From Mesorhizobium sp. CU3 (GTDB lineage: Bacteria; Pseudomonadota; Alphaproteobacteria; Rhizobiales; Rhizobiaceae): a DNA stretch of 64,000 nt. The translations under genes and the position numbers were made by a program. Below, one piece after another: positions 37,447-47,191 of this stretch (position 1 is the first letter of the stretch; each line of letters begins with the position of its first letter). The notes under the pieces are model-generated. The model was not told where the DNA came from. It saw only the letters and a list, made by a program, of their open reading frames with translations, and did not search any database. The DNA lies in NCBI RefSeq assembly GCF_006442965.1, contig NZ_VFWX01000006.1:1-64000 (forward strand), in the 5' to 3' direction.

Positions 37447-38700
37447 CTATTCGCCGTCTTCTACGACCCTGAGCCGCAACTGCCCAGTCTTGGAGTCCGC
37501 CACCCGCGCGCCGGCCTCGGCCTTCGCCGGGCCGTTGCGCGGCGGCTCGGTCTCGCCTTCGGCGAATTCCAGCGCTTCGATCTTCTGGCCGCGCTTGGTC
37601 ACCTTCGATGTCGACACGAGGATGTCATCGATATCCTTGGCGGCCTGGCCGAAATGCGTCTGCAGCCGGCGTACGCGCTCGTCGACACGCCCCACATCCT
37701 CCATCAGCCGGATGACCTCGCCCTGGATCAGATGCGCCTGTTCGCGCATGCGCGCGTCCTTGAGGATCGCCTGGATGACCTGGATCGACAGCATCAGGAG
37801 TGACGGCGAGACGATGACGACGCGGGCGCGGTGCGCCTTCTGCACCACCGCCTCGAAATTCTCGTGGATCTCGGCAAACACCGATTCCGACGGCACGAAC
37901 ATGAAGGCGGTGTCCTGCGTCTCGCCCTGGATCAGGTATTTCTCGGCGATATCGCGGATATGCACCTCGATGTCGCGCCGAAAAGCCTGCGCCGCCACCT
38001 TCTGCATGCTCTCGCCTTCGGCGGCGCGGATGGCGTTCCACGCCTCCAGCGGGAATTTGGCATCGATGGCGAGCGACGGCGCGCCGTTCGGCATGCGCAC
38101 AAGGCAGTCCGGCCGGCTGCCGTTGGAAAGGCCGGCCTGGAACTCGTAGGCGCCATGCGGCAGGCCGTCGGCGACGATCGCCTCCATGCGCGACTGGCCG
38201 AAGGCGCCGCGCGTCTGCTTGTTGGACAGGATCGCCTGCAATTGCACCACCTGGCCGGCCAGCGACTGGATGTTGCCTTGCGCGGTGTCGATCACCGCCA
38301 GCCGCTCCTGCAGCTTGGCCAGGCTCTCATGCGTCGATTTGGTCTGCTCGGCCATGGTCTGGCCGATCCTGCCGGTCATGGCGTCGAGCCGCTGCCCGAG
38401 CGATTGGGTCAACTCCGCTTGCCTTGCGCCGAACACGTCGGCGATCGCGCCCATGCGGCCCTGCATCTCGGCTTGCGCCTGCATGATGTCGGCCATCCGT
38501 GCTTCCGTGTCGCGGGCATGGTCGGCCGCTTCTGCCGCCGCAACCGCTCGCGCCCCGGCTGAGCGCCACAGAGCGACCACCAGCGCCACGAACAGGACAA
38601 GCGTCAGCACCGCGCCGAAACCCAGCGCCTGTCCAAGCGTGATCGTGATAGCGCCGAGCCGCGCGATGGGCTGCGAAAGGATGGACGTCATGTCGTTCAT
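37447..38700 (-). CDS. rmuC: DNA recombination protein RmuC homolog
   Basis: 417 residues. One N-terminal membrane helix (about 22-45), a coiled coil (about 60-140) and the RmuC nuclease-like domain: FPLEAW, VHIRDIAEKYLIQGETQDTAFMFVPSES, ALKDARMREQAHLIQGEV. It limits inversions at short repeats by an unknown mechanism. The ATG at 38700 (MNDMTS) is preferred. Confidence 0.92.
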   Translation of the reverse strand: MNDMTSILSQPIARLGAITITLGQALGFGAVLTLVLFVALVVALWRSAGARAVAAAEAADHARDTEARMADIMQAQAEMQGRMGAIADVFGARQAELTQSLGQRLDAMTGRIGQTMAEQTKSTHESLAKLQERLAVIDTAQGNIQSLAGQVVQLQAILSNKQTRGAFGQSRMEAIVADGLPHGAYEFQAGLSNGSRPDCLVRMPNGAPSLAIDAKFPLEAWNAIRAAEGESMQKVAAQAFRRDIEVHIRDIAEKYLIQGETQDTAFMFVPSESVFAEIHENFEAVVQKAHRARVVIVSPSLLMLSIQVIQAILKDARMREQAHLIQGEVIRLMEDVGRVDERVRRLQTHFGQAAKDIDDILVSTSKVTKRGQKIEALEFAEGETEPPRNGPAKAEAGARVADSKTGQLRLRVVEDGE

Positions 38701-38803
38701 GGCGGCAGCATAGCCGATTCGGCCCGTCGGCACAGATCAAAACGTGAACGACGCACCAATGTCCCCGTTGACGCTTTTCCAACGACGTCCTAGGTGAGAC
38801 GCC

Positions 38804-39334
38804 ATGTCGATCAAGCCGCTCATCATCCTTCCCGATCCCATTCTGCGCCAGCTCTCCAAGCCGGTGGAGCGTGTCGACGCCGATTTGCGCAGGCTGGCGG
38901 ACGACATGCTGGAAACCATGTATGACGCGCCGGGCATCGGCCTTGCGGCGATCCAGATCGGCGAGCCTCGGCGACTCCTGGTCATCGACCTCGCCAAGGA
39001 AGGCGAGCCGCCTCAGCCGCATGTCTTCATCAACCCGGAAGTGCTCGAAAGCTCCGACCAGCGTTCGGTCTATGAGGAAGGCTGCCTGTCGATCCCCGAT
39101 TATTATGCCGAGGTCGAGCGCCCGGCCTCGGTGCGGGTGAAGTATCTCGACCGCGACGGCAAGCAGCAGGAAGTCCAGGCCGAGGGCTTGATGGCTACCT
39201 GCCTGCAGCACGAGATCGACCACCTCAACGGCGTGCTGTTCATCGACCACATCTCGAAGCTCAAGCGCGACATGGTGGTCAAGAAATTCAAGAAGCTCGC
39301 CAAGGACAAGGCGCCGGGCCGCATGGTCGGATAG
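38804..39334 (+). CDS. def: Peptide deformylase
   Basis: 176 residues. Removes the N-formyl group from new proteins. Motif [11 protein letters not shown] (44-53), motif II EEGCLS with metal ligand Cys94, motif III QHEIDH with His136, Glu137 and His140. Fmt lies 1.2 kb downstream on the same strand; the toxin-antitoxin pair separates the two genes, which are adjacent in many bacteria. Confidence 0.97.
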   Translation: MSIKPLIILPDPILRQLSKPVERVDADLRRLADDMLETMYDAPGIGLAAIQIGEPRRLLVIDLAKEGEPPQPHVFINPEVLESSDQRSVYEEGCLSIPDYYAEVERPASVRVKYLDRDGKQQEVQAEGLMATCLQHEIDHLNGVLFIDHISKLKRDMVVKKFKKLAKDKAPGRMVG

Positions 39335-39337
39335 GGC

Positions 39338-39595
39338 CTATTCGAGCAGCCCACGCAGAAGCCAATCTCGACCGAGCTCTATGCCTTTAGCGCCGATTTC
39401 AAGCGCAAGCGCGCGCGACTCCGGCGAGAAGATCAATACCACAACGAATCCGACTGCTAACAACGGCGTGACGTATATGGCGACATTTCGTTCTCGTCGT
39501 TTCGACAGCACGCCTTTGTTGTACTGCTCCTCGACCGATTTGAACTCGGCGATTGGCGTACTGCGTTTTCCAAAAGGCTCGTTACCACGCTGCAT
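39338..39595 (-). CDS. Small single-helix membrane protein
   Basis: About 85 residues from the ATG at 39595, which has an AGGTG eight bases upstream (a GTG at 39607 is the alternative). Polar N-terminus with SVEEQYNKGVLSKRRERN, one membrane helix YVTPLLAVGFVVVLIF, then an amphipathic tail. Unrecognised. Its GC content is lower than the neighbours. It converges on def with a gap of three bases, in a stretch disturbed by the toxin-antitoxin insertion. Confidence 0.5.
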   Translation of the reverse strand: MQRGNEPFGKRSTPIAEFKSVEEQYNKGVLSKRRERNVAIYVTPLLAVGFVVVLIFSPESRALALEIGAKGIELGRDWLLRGLLE

Positions 39596-39720
39596 AAGAA
39601 GGCTCACCTGGGAACAGGTGCTTCGAATTATGCGCGCAATCTTATTGGTATAGAGTTAACGAACCGTACCAGCAGCCATAGTTAGAGGCTGAAACCCATA
39701 TTGAGCAAGTGCTCCTCTGA

Positions 39721-39737
39721 TGATATCATTGATATCA
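39721..39737 (+). promoter_or_regulatory. Tandem palindromic operator of the toxin-antitoxin pair
   Basis: TGATATCA occurs at 39721-39728 and 39730-39737, two perfect 8-bp palindromes 9 bp apart and 15 bp before the antitoxin start. Typical autoregulatory site for a ribbon-helix-helix antitoxin binding as paired dimers. Confidence 0.72.
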
Positions 39738-39752
39738 ACTTGGAGGCGCCTG

Positions 39753-40040
39753 ATGGGTGATATGCTGATCCGGGGTATTCCCGAACCATTGAAACGCGAA
39801 ATAGAGCAAGCCGCACGCAAGGGCGGCCAGAGCCTGTCCGGCAAGGCGATCGATCTTCTACGCAAGGGCATGGTCGCGGAAAAGGAAAGCAAACCAGAGC
39901 CCGGCCTGTCGGCATGGGACGCGATTCGCTCAGCATTCTCGGCTGAAAACGCAATCGGCGACGAATTCGCCGAGGTGATGGACAAAATCGAAGCGGAACG
40001 GAAACGTGACTTCGGTCGTCCGGTCGAGGAGTTCGAGTGA
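39753..40040 (+). CDS. FitA/VapB-like ribbon-helix-helix antitoxin
   Basis: 95 residues. The N-terminal RHH fold reads MLIRGIPEPLKREIEQAARKGG followed by LSGKAIDLLRKGM; the C-terminal part (SAWDAIRSAFSAEN...) would wrap the toxin. ATG 39753 has TGGAGG upstream. Its end overlaps the toxin's GTG start. Represses its own operon through the twin TGATATCA sites. Confidence 0.85.
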   Translation: MGDMLIRGIPEPLKREIEQAARKGGQSLSGKAIDLLRKGMVAEKESKPEPGLSAWDAIRSAFSAENAIGDEFAEVMDKIEAERKRDFGRPVEEFE

Positions 40041-40462
40041 TCGTCCTCGATACCAATGTCATTTCCGAAGCCAGCAAGCCGGCACCCGATGCGAATGTCT
40101 CCGCTTGGTTCCGCAAACAGGACCTTCTCGACCTCTATCTAAGCGGCCCTGTCGTCATGGAGCAGTCCTTCGGCGCGGAGCGGTTTTTGACCAAGACGGG
40201 TTCGGACCGCTACATCAAGGTGCTCGATCACCTGATGTCGCAGCAATTTGCCGGCCGTATCGTGGAGTTTGCCGGTTCTGCCCCCCTGCTCGCTGGCAAG
40301 CTTCGGGCAGCACGCGAGCGGATCGGTCGGCCAATCAGTCTTTCCGACGCCATGATCGCTGCGATTTGTCTCGCGCATGACGCTACACTGGCGACGCGCA
40401 ACGTCCGAGATTTCGACGGGCTTGACCTGAAGCTCGTAAACCCTTTTGAAGCGGGCGCCTGA
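40037..40462 (+). CDS. FitB/VapC-like PIN-domain toxin
   Basis: 141 residues, a metal-dependent RNase. The acidic PIN residues are all present: Asp5 (VLDTNVISE), Glu42 (VVMEQSF), Asp104 (SLSDAMIAAI) and Asp125/127 (NVRDFDGL). The GTG start shares GTGA with the antitoxin stop. Likely substrates are tRNA or other structured RNA as for VapC proteins; the exact target is not visible. Confidence 0.9.
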   Translation: MIVLDTNVISEASKPAPDANVSAWFRKQDLLDLYLSGPVVMEQSFGAERFLTKTGSDRYIKVLDHLMSQQFAGRIVEFAGSAPLLAGKLRAARERIGRPISLSDAMIAAICLAHDATLATRNVRDFDGLDLKLVNPFEAGA

Positions 40463-40498
40463 GCCAACCGCAGGTCGAAAACAGGATCGCAGCACGTC

Positions 40499-41434
40499 AT
40501 GCCGCTTCGCGTCATTTTCATGGGCACGCCGGATTTTTCCGTGCCGACCTTGCGCGCCATCGCCGAGGCCGGTCACGAGATCGCGGCCGTCTACACGCAG
40601 CCGCCGCGCGCCGCGGGCCGGCGCGGGCTGGAACTGACGCCGTCGCCGGTGCAGCGCGAGGCGGAGCGGCTGGGCCTCGATGTGCGGACACCGACATCGC
40701 TGAAGAATGAGCCCGAGCAACAGGCCTTCGCGGCTCTGCGGGCTGATGTCTGCGTGGTGGTCGCCTATGGATTGTTGCTGCCGAAGGCTGTTCTGGATGC
40801 GCCTCGGCTCGGCTGCCTCAACGGCCATGCCTCGCTTTTGCCACGCTGGCGTGGTGCTGCTCCCATCCAACGCGCGATCATGGCCGGCGACACCGAAACC
40901 GGCATGATGGTGATGAAGATGGAAGAGGGTTTGGACACCGGTCCGGTTGCTCTGGTTGAAAAATGCGCCATCGCACCCGATATGACCGCCGGCGAGTTGC
41001 ATGACCGCCTGATGGCTCAGGGCGCATCTTTGATGGTCGAAGCGCTCGCGCAGTTGGGGATAAATTGTCTGACATTTACCCTACAGGCGACGGAAGGGGT
41101 GACCTACGCGCGAAAGATCGATAAATCGGAGACACGCGTAGACTGGACGCGGCCTTCTGGCGAAGTCCACGATCACATTCGCGGCCTTTCGCCCTTTCCG
41201 GGCGCCTGGTGCGAAGTCGAAATTGGCGGCCGCATGGAGCGGCTGAAACTGCTTCGCTCGACGCTTTCTGAAGGCGTCGGCGAGTCGGGAGGAATTCTCG
41301 ATGACCGGCTGACGGTTGCCTGCGGGGCAGGCGCGGTCAGGCTGGTCGAAGTTCAACGGGCGGGCGGAAAGCCCGCCGCCGCGCAGGAGTTTTTGCGCGG
41401 GGCCAAGATCGAAAAAGGAATGAAACTGACATGA
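40499..41434 (+). CDS. fmt: Methionyl-tRNA formyltransferase
   Basis: 311 residues. Formylates initiator Met-tRNA using 10-formyl-[15 protein letters not shown] at the N-terminus, [19 protein letters not shown] with the catalytic His, [15 protein letters not shown], and the C-terminal OB-fold region are all present. Overlaps the GNAT gene by ATGA. Confidence 0.97.
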   Translation: MPLRVIFMGTPDFSVPTLRAIAEAGHEIAAVYTQPPRAAGRRGLELTPSPVQREAERLGLDVRTPTSLKNEPEQQAFAALRADVCVVVAYGLLLPKAVLDAPRLGCLNGHASLLPRWRGAAPIQRAIMAGDTETGMMVMKMEEGLDTGPVALVEKCAIAPDMTAGELHDRLMAQGASLMVEALAQLGINCLTFTLQATEGVTYARKIDKSETRVDWTRPSGEVHDHIRGLSPFPGAWCEVEIGGRMERLKLLRSTLSEGVGESGGILDDRLTVACGAGAVRLVEVQRAGGKPAAAQEFLRGAKIEKGMKLT

Positions 41435-41937
41435 GCATGATGTCGATACGCGCGGCGACGCCGCGGGATCGCGATGCGATCCGTCTCGTTGAGGAGCATG
41501 CGTTCGGCCAGCAGGCGGAAGCCGGCTTGGTCGATGCGTTGATCAATGGCGGCGATGCCGTCGTCGAACTGGTTGCCGAGGAAGACGGCCAGGTCGTCGG
41601 CCATATCCTGTTCTCGCGGCTTTTCGTGCAGAACGGCGGCAAGCAGTTCGCGGCCGTGGCGCTGGCGCCACTGGCGGTCGAACCGTCCTTCCACGGCACC
41701 GGCATTGGCGGCGCGCTGATCCGCGAGGCGCATCTGCGTCTCAAGGAAGCCGGCGAGCGGCTTGCCGTGGTGCTGGGCGATCCGGCCTATTACGGCCGCT
41801 TCGGCTACACCCACGCCCGCGCCGAGAAGTTCGAGAGCGAGTACCAGGGCGAGGCGCTGCAGGCATTGGCCTGGGGCGAAGCTCCTGAGGCCGGCAAGCT
41901 CGTCTACGCTTCGGCCTTTACCGCGCTTGCCGCCTAA
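41431..41937 (+). CDS. GNAT-family N-acetyltransferase
   Basis: 168 residues. Acetyl-CoA motif A reads [21 protein letters not shown] (about 77-97; the Q/R-x-x-G-x-G/A loop here is H-G-T-G-I-G). [17 protein letters not shown] is typical of the YhbS-like group. Substrate unknown. Translationally coupled to fmt. Confidence 0.87.
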   Translation: MSMMSIRAATPRDRDAIRLVEEHAFGQQAEAGLVDALINGGDAVVELVAEEDGQVVGHILFSRLFVQNGGKQFAAVALAPLAVEPSFHGTGIGGALIREAHLRLKEAGERLAVVLGDPAYYGRFGYTHARAEKFESEYQGEALQALAWGEAPEAGKLVYASAFTALAA

Positions 41938-41957
41938 GCGGCGAGCGCCAGTCACTT

Positions 41958-42749
41958 ATGCCGCGTTTTCGGCTCGACATCGAATATGATGGCAGCCAAT
42001 TCGCCGGCTGGCAGCACCAGGCGGACCAGCCCTCGGTGCAGCAGGCGATCGAGCAGGCGATCGGGAAGTTTTGCGGTGAGGACGTAAGAATACGTGCCGC
42101 CGGCAGAACCGATGCCGGCGTGCACGCCACCGCCCAGGTCGCGCATGTCGACCTCACCAGGGACTGGGCGGGCGACAAGGTGCGCGATGCCGTCAACGCG
42201 CACCTGCAGGCGGCCGGCGCGCGCGTCGCCGTCCTGAAGGCGACGATGGTCGCCGACGGTTTCGACGCCCGCTTCTCCGCCACCGCGCGCCACTATCTCT
42301 ACCGCATCCTCAACCGCCGCGCGCCTGCCGCGCTGGAAAAGGGCAAGGTCTGGTGGGTGCCGAAGCGGCTCGACGCCGAAGCCATGCATGAGGCGGCGAA
42401 AGTGCTGCTCGGCCGGCATGATTTCACCACCTTCCGCTCCACCCAGTGCCAGGCCGAAAGCCCGGTCCGCACGCTTGCGCAACTGGATGTCAGCCGCGAT
42501 GGCGACTTCATCGAGGTGCGGACCTCGGCGCGCTCCTTCCTGCACAACCAGGTGCGCTCGATGGTGGGATCGTTGCGGCGCGTCGGCGACGGCTCCTGGG
42601 GCTCCGCCGATCTCAAGACGGCGCTCGAAGCGCGCGACCGCGCCGCCTGCGGCCAGGTGGCGCCGCCGGATGGGCTGTTTCTGGTGGGCGTCGACTATGC
42701 GCAGACAATGGAGAAGCCGACAGGCGTCGATGAAGACACCGACGCCTAA
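41958..42749 (+). CDS. truA: tRNA pseudouridine(38-40) synthase
   Basis: 263 residues. The catalytic Asp is Asp52 in [26 protein letters not shown] at the N-terminus and [11 protein letters not shown] near the C-terminus are family blocks. Its stop overlaps by four bases the stop of the convergent membrane-protein gene. Confidence 0.97.
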   Translation: MPRFRLDIEYDGSQFAGWQHQADQPSVQQAIEQAIGKFCGEDVRIRAAGRTDAGVHATAQVAHVDLTRDWAGDKVRDAVNAHLQAAGARVAVLKATMVADGFDARFSATARHYLYRILNRRAPAALEKGKVWWVPKRLDAEAMHEAAKVLLGRHDFTTFRSTQCQAESPVRTLAQLDVSRDGDFIEVRTSARSFLHNQVRSMVGSLRRVGDGSWGSADLKTALEARDRAACGQVAPPDGLFLVGVDYAQTMEKPTGVDEDTDA

Positions 42750-43357
42750 CCCGTCGTGCCGTCCGGTATGGTGATGCCGAGCAGCGCCTGCAACCCGAAC
42801 AGCACGAGCAGCGATGCCATGAACATGCCGACGAAAACGGCGGTGCCGACGGCGGCGCCCTTGCCGATGGTCGCGTTGGTCATCCGCCAGCTTAGCACGA
42901 TGGAAAGCAGGAACAGGACGAAGGACACGCCGCTGCTAATCTCGCTCGTCGAAGACAGGAAGAGCCTGACCAGCGCCGATGGCAGCATCAGCCATGCAAT
43001 GATCGCCGACGCCCAGTTGGAGGCGACGACATAATGGACGAAGCGCCCGCCTATGCCGGCGCGCGGCGCGACCAGCGCCAGCGCCACCAAGGGCAGTACC
43101 CAGGAGCCGATGTCGACTGTCGCCAGCCGGATCAGTATGCCGAGGCGGCCGGTGAAGGCGTCGGGATCGCCGATCTCATTGGCCAATTCCACCCAGCCGA
43201 CGATCATCGCCGGCGCCGCGACGACGATGGCGAAGAACGAGTTCCAGAAACCGTCCGCCGACAGATCGAGCAGGCGCAAACCGTCGGTCTTGCCGAACAT
43301 CAGCCGCCAGGCGCCGGCCAGCGAAGCGTAGGTTTCGTCCGCCGACAGCATCGTCAC
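42746..43357 (-). CDS. Integral membrane protein of unknown function
   Basis: About 203 residues with five or so helices. The GTG at 43357 overlaps the dapE stop (GTGA) and an ATG two codons later (43351) is the alternative. It starts (MT)[18 protein letters not shown]. No motif I recognise. The long open frame upstream on this strand is a shadow of dapE. Coupled translation with dapE suggests only shared expression, not function. Confidence 0.75.
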   Translation of the reverse strand: MTMLSADETYASLAGAWRLMFGKTDGLRLLDLSADGFWNSFFAIVVAAPAMIVGWVELANEIGDPDAFTGRLGILIRLATVDIGSWVLPLVALALVAPRAGIGGRFVHYVVASNWASAIIAWLMLPSALVRLFLSSTSEISSGVSFVLFLLSIVLSWRMTNATIGKGAAVGTAVFVGMFMASLLVLFGLQALLGITIPDGTTG

Positions 43358-44553
43358 GCGAGGTCCTGCCCGAACCAGTCTTCGATGAAACGCTCGTAGA
43401 TCTTCGTCAGCGTCTCCAGATCGGCCAGCGCCACGCGCTCGTCGACCATATGCATGGTCTTGCCGACCAGGCCGAACTCGACCACCGGGCAATAATCCTT
43501 GATGAAACGCGCGTCCGAGGTGCCCCCGGAGGTGGAGAGCGCCGGCGTCTTGCCGACCGCCGCCTGGACCGAGCTCTTCAACGTATCGATCAGCTTGTCG
43601 TCCCGGGTCAGGAAAACGTGGCTCGGCCGGTCGCGCCAGACAAGCTCGTATTCCACCGGCGTCTTTTTGCCCGGCCGGTATTTCTTGCGGCCCGCCGCCT
43701 GGTCGAGGCGGTTGTGGATATCGGCCTGAACCGTCTCGGCGGTCCAGGTGTCGTTGAAGCGGATGTTGAAGGTGGCGGTCGCCTTGGCCGGGATGACGTT
43801 GGTCGCCGGATTGCCGACATCGATCGACGTCACTTCCAGGTTGGTGGCTTGGAAATCCTTCGTCCCCTTGTCGAACACCGGATGGAGCAGTGCGTCGACC
43901 AGGCTCATCAGCCCGCGCACTGGGTTGTCGGCAAGCTGCGGATAGGCGGCGTGACCCTGACGGCCATGCACGACGACGCTGCCCGACAGCGAACCGCGCC
44001 GGCCGATCTTGATCATGTCTCCCAGCGCATCCGGGTTGGTCGGCTCGCCGACGATCGAGGCGTCCCACTTCTCGCCCTTGGCGGCAGCCCATTCTAGCAG
44101 CTTCGTCGTGCCATTGATCGCCGGGCCTTCCTCGTCGCCGGTGATCAGCAGCGAGACCGAGCCTTTCGGCCCGCCGTTCTTTTCGACGTGACGCGCCACT
44201 GCGGCGATGAAGCAGGCGATGCCGCCCTTCATGTCGACGGCGCCGCGGCCATACATCTCGCCATTGGCGATCTCGGCGGCGAAGGGCGGATGCGTCCAGG
44301 CAGCCTCGTCGCCCACCGGCACGACATCGGTATGGCCGGCAAACATCAGATGCGGGCCGTTGCCCGAGCGCCGCGCATAGAGGTTTTCGATGTCCGGCGT
44401 GCCGTCTTCCGAAAAGACAGGACGCTCGACAGCGAAGCCGAGCGGTTTCAGCATTTGCTCCAGCGCGCCAAGCGCGCCGCCTTCGGCAGGCGTCACGGAC
44501 GGGCAGCGGATCAGGGCGGCAAGGTTCTGGGCAGGGTCGGTCGGCAATGTCAT
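43354..44553 (-). CDS. dapE: Succinyl-diaminopimelate desuccinylase
   Basis: 399 residues of the M20 metallopeptidase family, in lysine/DAP synthesis. [12 protein letters not shown] (metal His and Asp), [10 protein letters not shown] (bridging Asp), TGDEEG (catalytic and metal Glu), [10 protein letters not shown] and MHMVDE are in place. dapD, three reactions earlier, lies 2.6 kb away on the same strand. Confidence 0.96.
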   Translation of the reverse strand: MTLPTDPAQNLAALIRCPSVTPAEGGALGALEQMLKPLGFAVERPVFSEDGTPDIENLYARRSGNGPHLMFAGHTDVVPVGDEAAWTHPPFAAEIANGEMYGRGAVDMKGGIACFIAAVARHVEKNGGPKGSVSLLITGDEEGPAINGTTKLLEWAAAKGEKWDASIVGEPTNPDALGDMIKIGRRGSLSGSVVVHGRQGHAAYPQLADNPVRGLMSLVDALLHPVFDKGTKDFQATNLEVTSIDVGNPATNVIPAKATATFNIRFNDTWTAETVQADIHNRLDQAAGRKKYRPGKKTPVEYELVWRDRPSHVFLTRDDKLIDTLKSSVQAAVGKTPALSTSGGTSDARFIKDYCPVVEFGLVGKTMHMVDERVALADLETLTKIYERFIEDWFGQDLA

Positions 44554-44668
44554 GGGCAAAGCGATAGTCGAAAGCGTTTGATGTGTCACGGTGGCAGATG
44601 ATCGCCGGTCATGCCCCGACAATATGGGTTTCATGCGGTATAGTTACAGGCCAGATGAGGATGATTGC

Positions 44669-45703
44669 ATGGCCGACGAAGGAAAAACGATCGCGATTGC
44701 CGGCGCCGGCAGCATCGGCTGCTATGTCGGCGGTTGCCTGGCGCTGGCCGGACGCAAGGTGATCTTCCTCGGCCGCGGCCGCATCGTCGAGACCATGCGC
44801 AAGGATGGCTTACGCGTCAGCGATCTGGATGGCTTCGATGGCCGCCTCGATGCGCAAACGGTTTCGGCGACCGACGATCCAGCGGCGGCGCTGCGCGGGG
44901 CCGACATCATCCTGGTGACGGTCAAGAGCGGCGGCACAGAGGAGATGGCGAAGTCGATTGCCGCCCATGCCCGTCCGGACGCCATCGTGATCAGCCTGCA
45001 GAACGGGGTCGACAATGCCGACAGGCTGCGCGCCGGCCTTCCAGGCTGGCGGGTGCTGACCGGCATGGTGATGTTCAACGTCATCCAGTCACCGGACGGG
45101 GAAGTGCCGTTTCACGTCCATCGCGCCAGCCAGGGCGAGGTGATGATCGATGCCGGCGTCGACGGCCTGGTCGAATTGCTCGATGTCGACGGGCTTGCCG
45201 TCGAGGCGCGCACCGACATGAAGGCGGTGCAGTGGAGCAAATTGCTGATGAACCTCAACAATGCGCTGGTGGCGCTCTCCGACCTGCCGCTGGCAAGGCA
45301 ACTGGCCGACCGCAACTGGCGGGTGATCCTCGCGGCGCAGATCGACGAGGCGCTTGCCGCGATGAAGGCATCGGGCATTGCGCCGGCGCGCATCGCCGCC
45401 CTGCCGTCGTCGTTGCTGCCGAAAGTGCTGCGGCTGCCGGACTGGCTGTTCGGCATTCTTGCCCGCCGCATGCTGGCGATCGATCCGCGGGCGCGCGCCT
45501 CGATGTGGGACGATCTCAAGCGAGGCCGCCCGACCGAGATCGACGAGTTGCAGGGCGCGGTCATCCGCTTGGCGCGGCAAACCGGAACTCCGACGCCGGT
45601 CAACCAGCGCGTCACCACGCTGGTGCGTCAGGCTGAAGCCGAAAAACGCGGCCCGCCCGGGCTTAGGCCCGACGCCGTCGCGGGCGTTCCTCGATCAGCG
45701 TGA
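44669..45703 (+). CDS. Ketopantoate reductase family (2-dehydropantoate 2-reductase)
   Basis: 344 residues. Rossmann start AIAGAGSIGCYVGGCLALAG, VKSGGTEEM, SLQNGVDNAD and the catalytic Lys region VQWSKLLMNLNNAL match the PanE/ApbA family (NADPH-dependent pantoate formation). Genomes often hold several paralogues, so true PanE activity is uncertain. Its last 41 bp overlap the convergent gene at 45663. Confidence 0.85.
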   Translation: MADEGKTIAIAGAGSIGCYVGGCLALAGRKVIFLGRGRIVETMRKDGLRVSDLDGFDGRLDAQTVSATDDPAAALRGADIILVTVKSGGTEEMAKSIAAHARPDAIVISLQNGVDNADRLRAGLPGWRVLTGMVMFNVIQSPDGEVPFHVHRASQGEVMIDAGVDGLVELLDVDGLAVEARTDMKAVQWSKLLMNLNNALVALSDLPLARQLADRNWRVILAAQIDEALAAMKASGIAPARIAALPSSLLPKVLRLPDWLFGILARRMLAIDPRARASMWDDLKRGRPTEIDELQGAVIRLARQTGTPTPVNQRVTTLVRQAEAEKRGPPGLRPDAVAGVPRSA

Positions 45704-46379
45704 TCTTCTGCCAGATCTTTCGCGACAGGTTGGAGGCCAGGTTCTCGATGTCGTTGACGGCGTTGATGACGACATCGTCATTGACCGATTGCGCGAACAG
45801 CGCGGCGATCTTGCCGGTGATCGACAGCATCTCAGAACAATAGTCGAGATAGCGGGCGAGGTCGGCGGCATTGGTGATGCGCTGCGGCGAATGCGCGGTC
45901 GGCTTGAAATCGGCCGAGAGCGTCGCCGGATCCTTGGTCAGCTGGTGCATGTCGATGACGTGGATCAGCGAGCGCAGACTGTGCAGCTGCTTGAACACTT
46001 TCTTGCGCTTGATGCGCTCCTCGGTGCGGATCAATGCCAGCAGCCCGAGCACGGCCAGGATGACTGTGTTGATCGTCGCCTCGATGCCTTGCATCGACTG
46101 CACCGCGTCGTCGGCGCCCGAGATACGGTCGAGCGGCAATATGGTGCCGACGAACAGGAACATCGCCACACCGGCGATGAAGGCCGCGACGATGACGCCG
46201 CGCAGCCACCAGATCGGCGCTTCCAGTTCCCTGGCGGCCTTGGCCAGATCGCGCGACAGCGACACCAGTTCGGCGGCGACGGCGCTCAGCCCTCGCTCCG
46301 GAAATCGCTCGGCGACACGCTCTTCGAGCCTTTGGGCGGTCTCGATGATCCGCGTGGGGTTAAGCGAGCGGTAGCGCAT
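45663..46379 (-). CDS. Membrane protein with two helices and coiled coil, unknown
   Basis: 238 residues. Two membrane helices (about 58-80 and 102-118) set in charged flanking regions; the C-terminal half is helical (SNLSRKIWQKITLIEERPRRRRA at the end, with a poly-Arg tail). No family recognised. The 3' end overlaps the panE-like gene tail-to-tail by 41 bp. Eight bases separate it from the DUF805 gene upstream. Confidence 0.7.
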   Translation of the reverse strand: MRYRSLNPTRIIETAQRLEERVAERFPERGLSAVAAELVSLSRDLAKAARELEAPIWWLRGVIVAAFIAGVAMFLFVGTILPLDRISGADDAVQSMQGIEATINTVILAVLGLLALIRTEERIKRKKVFKQLHSLRSLIHVIDMHQLTKDPATLSADFKPTAHSPQRITNAADLARYLDYCSEMLSITGKIAALFAQSVNDDVVINAVNDIENLASNLSRKIWQKITLIEERPRRRRA

Positions 46380-46386
46380 GGCTATC

Positions 46387-46764
46387 TCAGCCGTCGGCCG
46401 GCGCATTGGTGCGCCTGCCATAGCGGTTCGGCGTCGGCTGCCCGGGATAAAGGCAAAGCAGGAGAAAGGCGAGGATCGATACGACCGGTACGAACAGGAC
46501 CAGTGAAATGATGCCCGGCTTGTCGAGATCATGCAGCCGCTTCACGGCAAGCGCGAAAAACGGCCAGAGCGAGACTATGAATACAACGGCGGAAATGGCC
46601 CACCAAGTCTCGCTTTCCGGGCTGCCTTCGAGCGCTCGCCCGAAGTGATAGATAGGAAAAGCCTGCACGATGGTGACCAGCATCACGCCAAGAAAATAGG
46701 CCGCGCGGCTGACGCGGCCCGAGGCCTTGAAGAAGAGCCAGCTGAAGTCTGATTTTTCAGGCAA
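46387..46764 (-). CDS. DUF805 family membrane protein
   Basis: About 125 residues. SWLFFKASGRVSRAAYFLGV, then ALAVKRLHDLDKPGI is the DUF805 pattern (R-x-x-x-x-F/Y near the start and K-R-x-H-D later), with about four helices. No ATG fits; a TTG at 46764 overlapping the upstream DUF805 stop gives the correct N-terminus. Function of the family is unknown. Confidence 0.75.
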   Translation of the reverse strand: MPEKSDFSWLFFKASGRVSRAAYFLGVMLVTIVQAFPIYHFGRALEGSPESETWWAISAVVFIVSLWPFFALAVKRLHDLDKPGIISLVLFVPVVSILAFLLLCLYPGQPTPNRYGRRTNAPADG

Positions 46765-47119
46765 GCGGGTCCGGTCCGTATTGATTGGCGCCTCTGGTGC
46801 CTTCGAGTATGCCGAGTTCGACCAGCAGCCAAATGCCGCCGATGATCGGTATGAAACCAATCAGCGTCCACCAACCCGACTTGTTACGGTCGTGCCAGCG
46901 TTTGGCGTAGAGAGCAATCGCGAAATAGACCGATGCGAGAGCGACGAGAAGGCCGATGATGCCGACTTGGGCGCCGCTGGACGTCGTGAAGCGAGTGCCG
47001 AGGATCGAGTCGAGAATGAAGGCAACAATGGCGATGACGATGAATATGCCGATGCCGGCCCAGAACTTGGCGCGGTTGATGCGGCCGTCGAAGCTTGTCA
47101 GCAGATACTTCCAGTCCAT
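46757..47119 (-). CDS. DUF805 family membrane protein
   Basis: 120 residues, about four helices. MDWKYLLTSFDGRINRAKFWAGIG and YAKRWHDRNKSGWW are textbook DUF805. It overlaps the second DUF805 gene, so the two look like a tandem duplication whose products may pair in the membrane. Confidence 0.88.
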   Translation of the reverse strand: MDWKYLLTSFDGRINRAKFWAGIGIFIVIAIVAFILDSILGTRFTTSSGAQVGIIGLLVALASVYFAIALYAKRWHDRNKSGWWTLIGFIPIIGGIWLLVELGILEGTRGANQYGPDPLA

Positions 47120-47191
47120 AACGCCCCTCCGTGTTGAACCAGCGCGACGGAATGTCGCGCCGGCGGAAGGTGCTGCCGTTTACCGAAAAGA

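Noticed and set aside
42746..44092. 448-codon minus-strand protein fusing a dapE-antiphase region to the membrane protein
   Set aside because: The first half is an alternative frame of dapE on the same strand; only the part from about 43357 has membrane-protein character and a coupled start.
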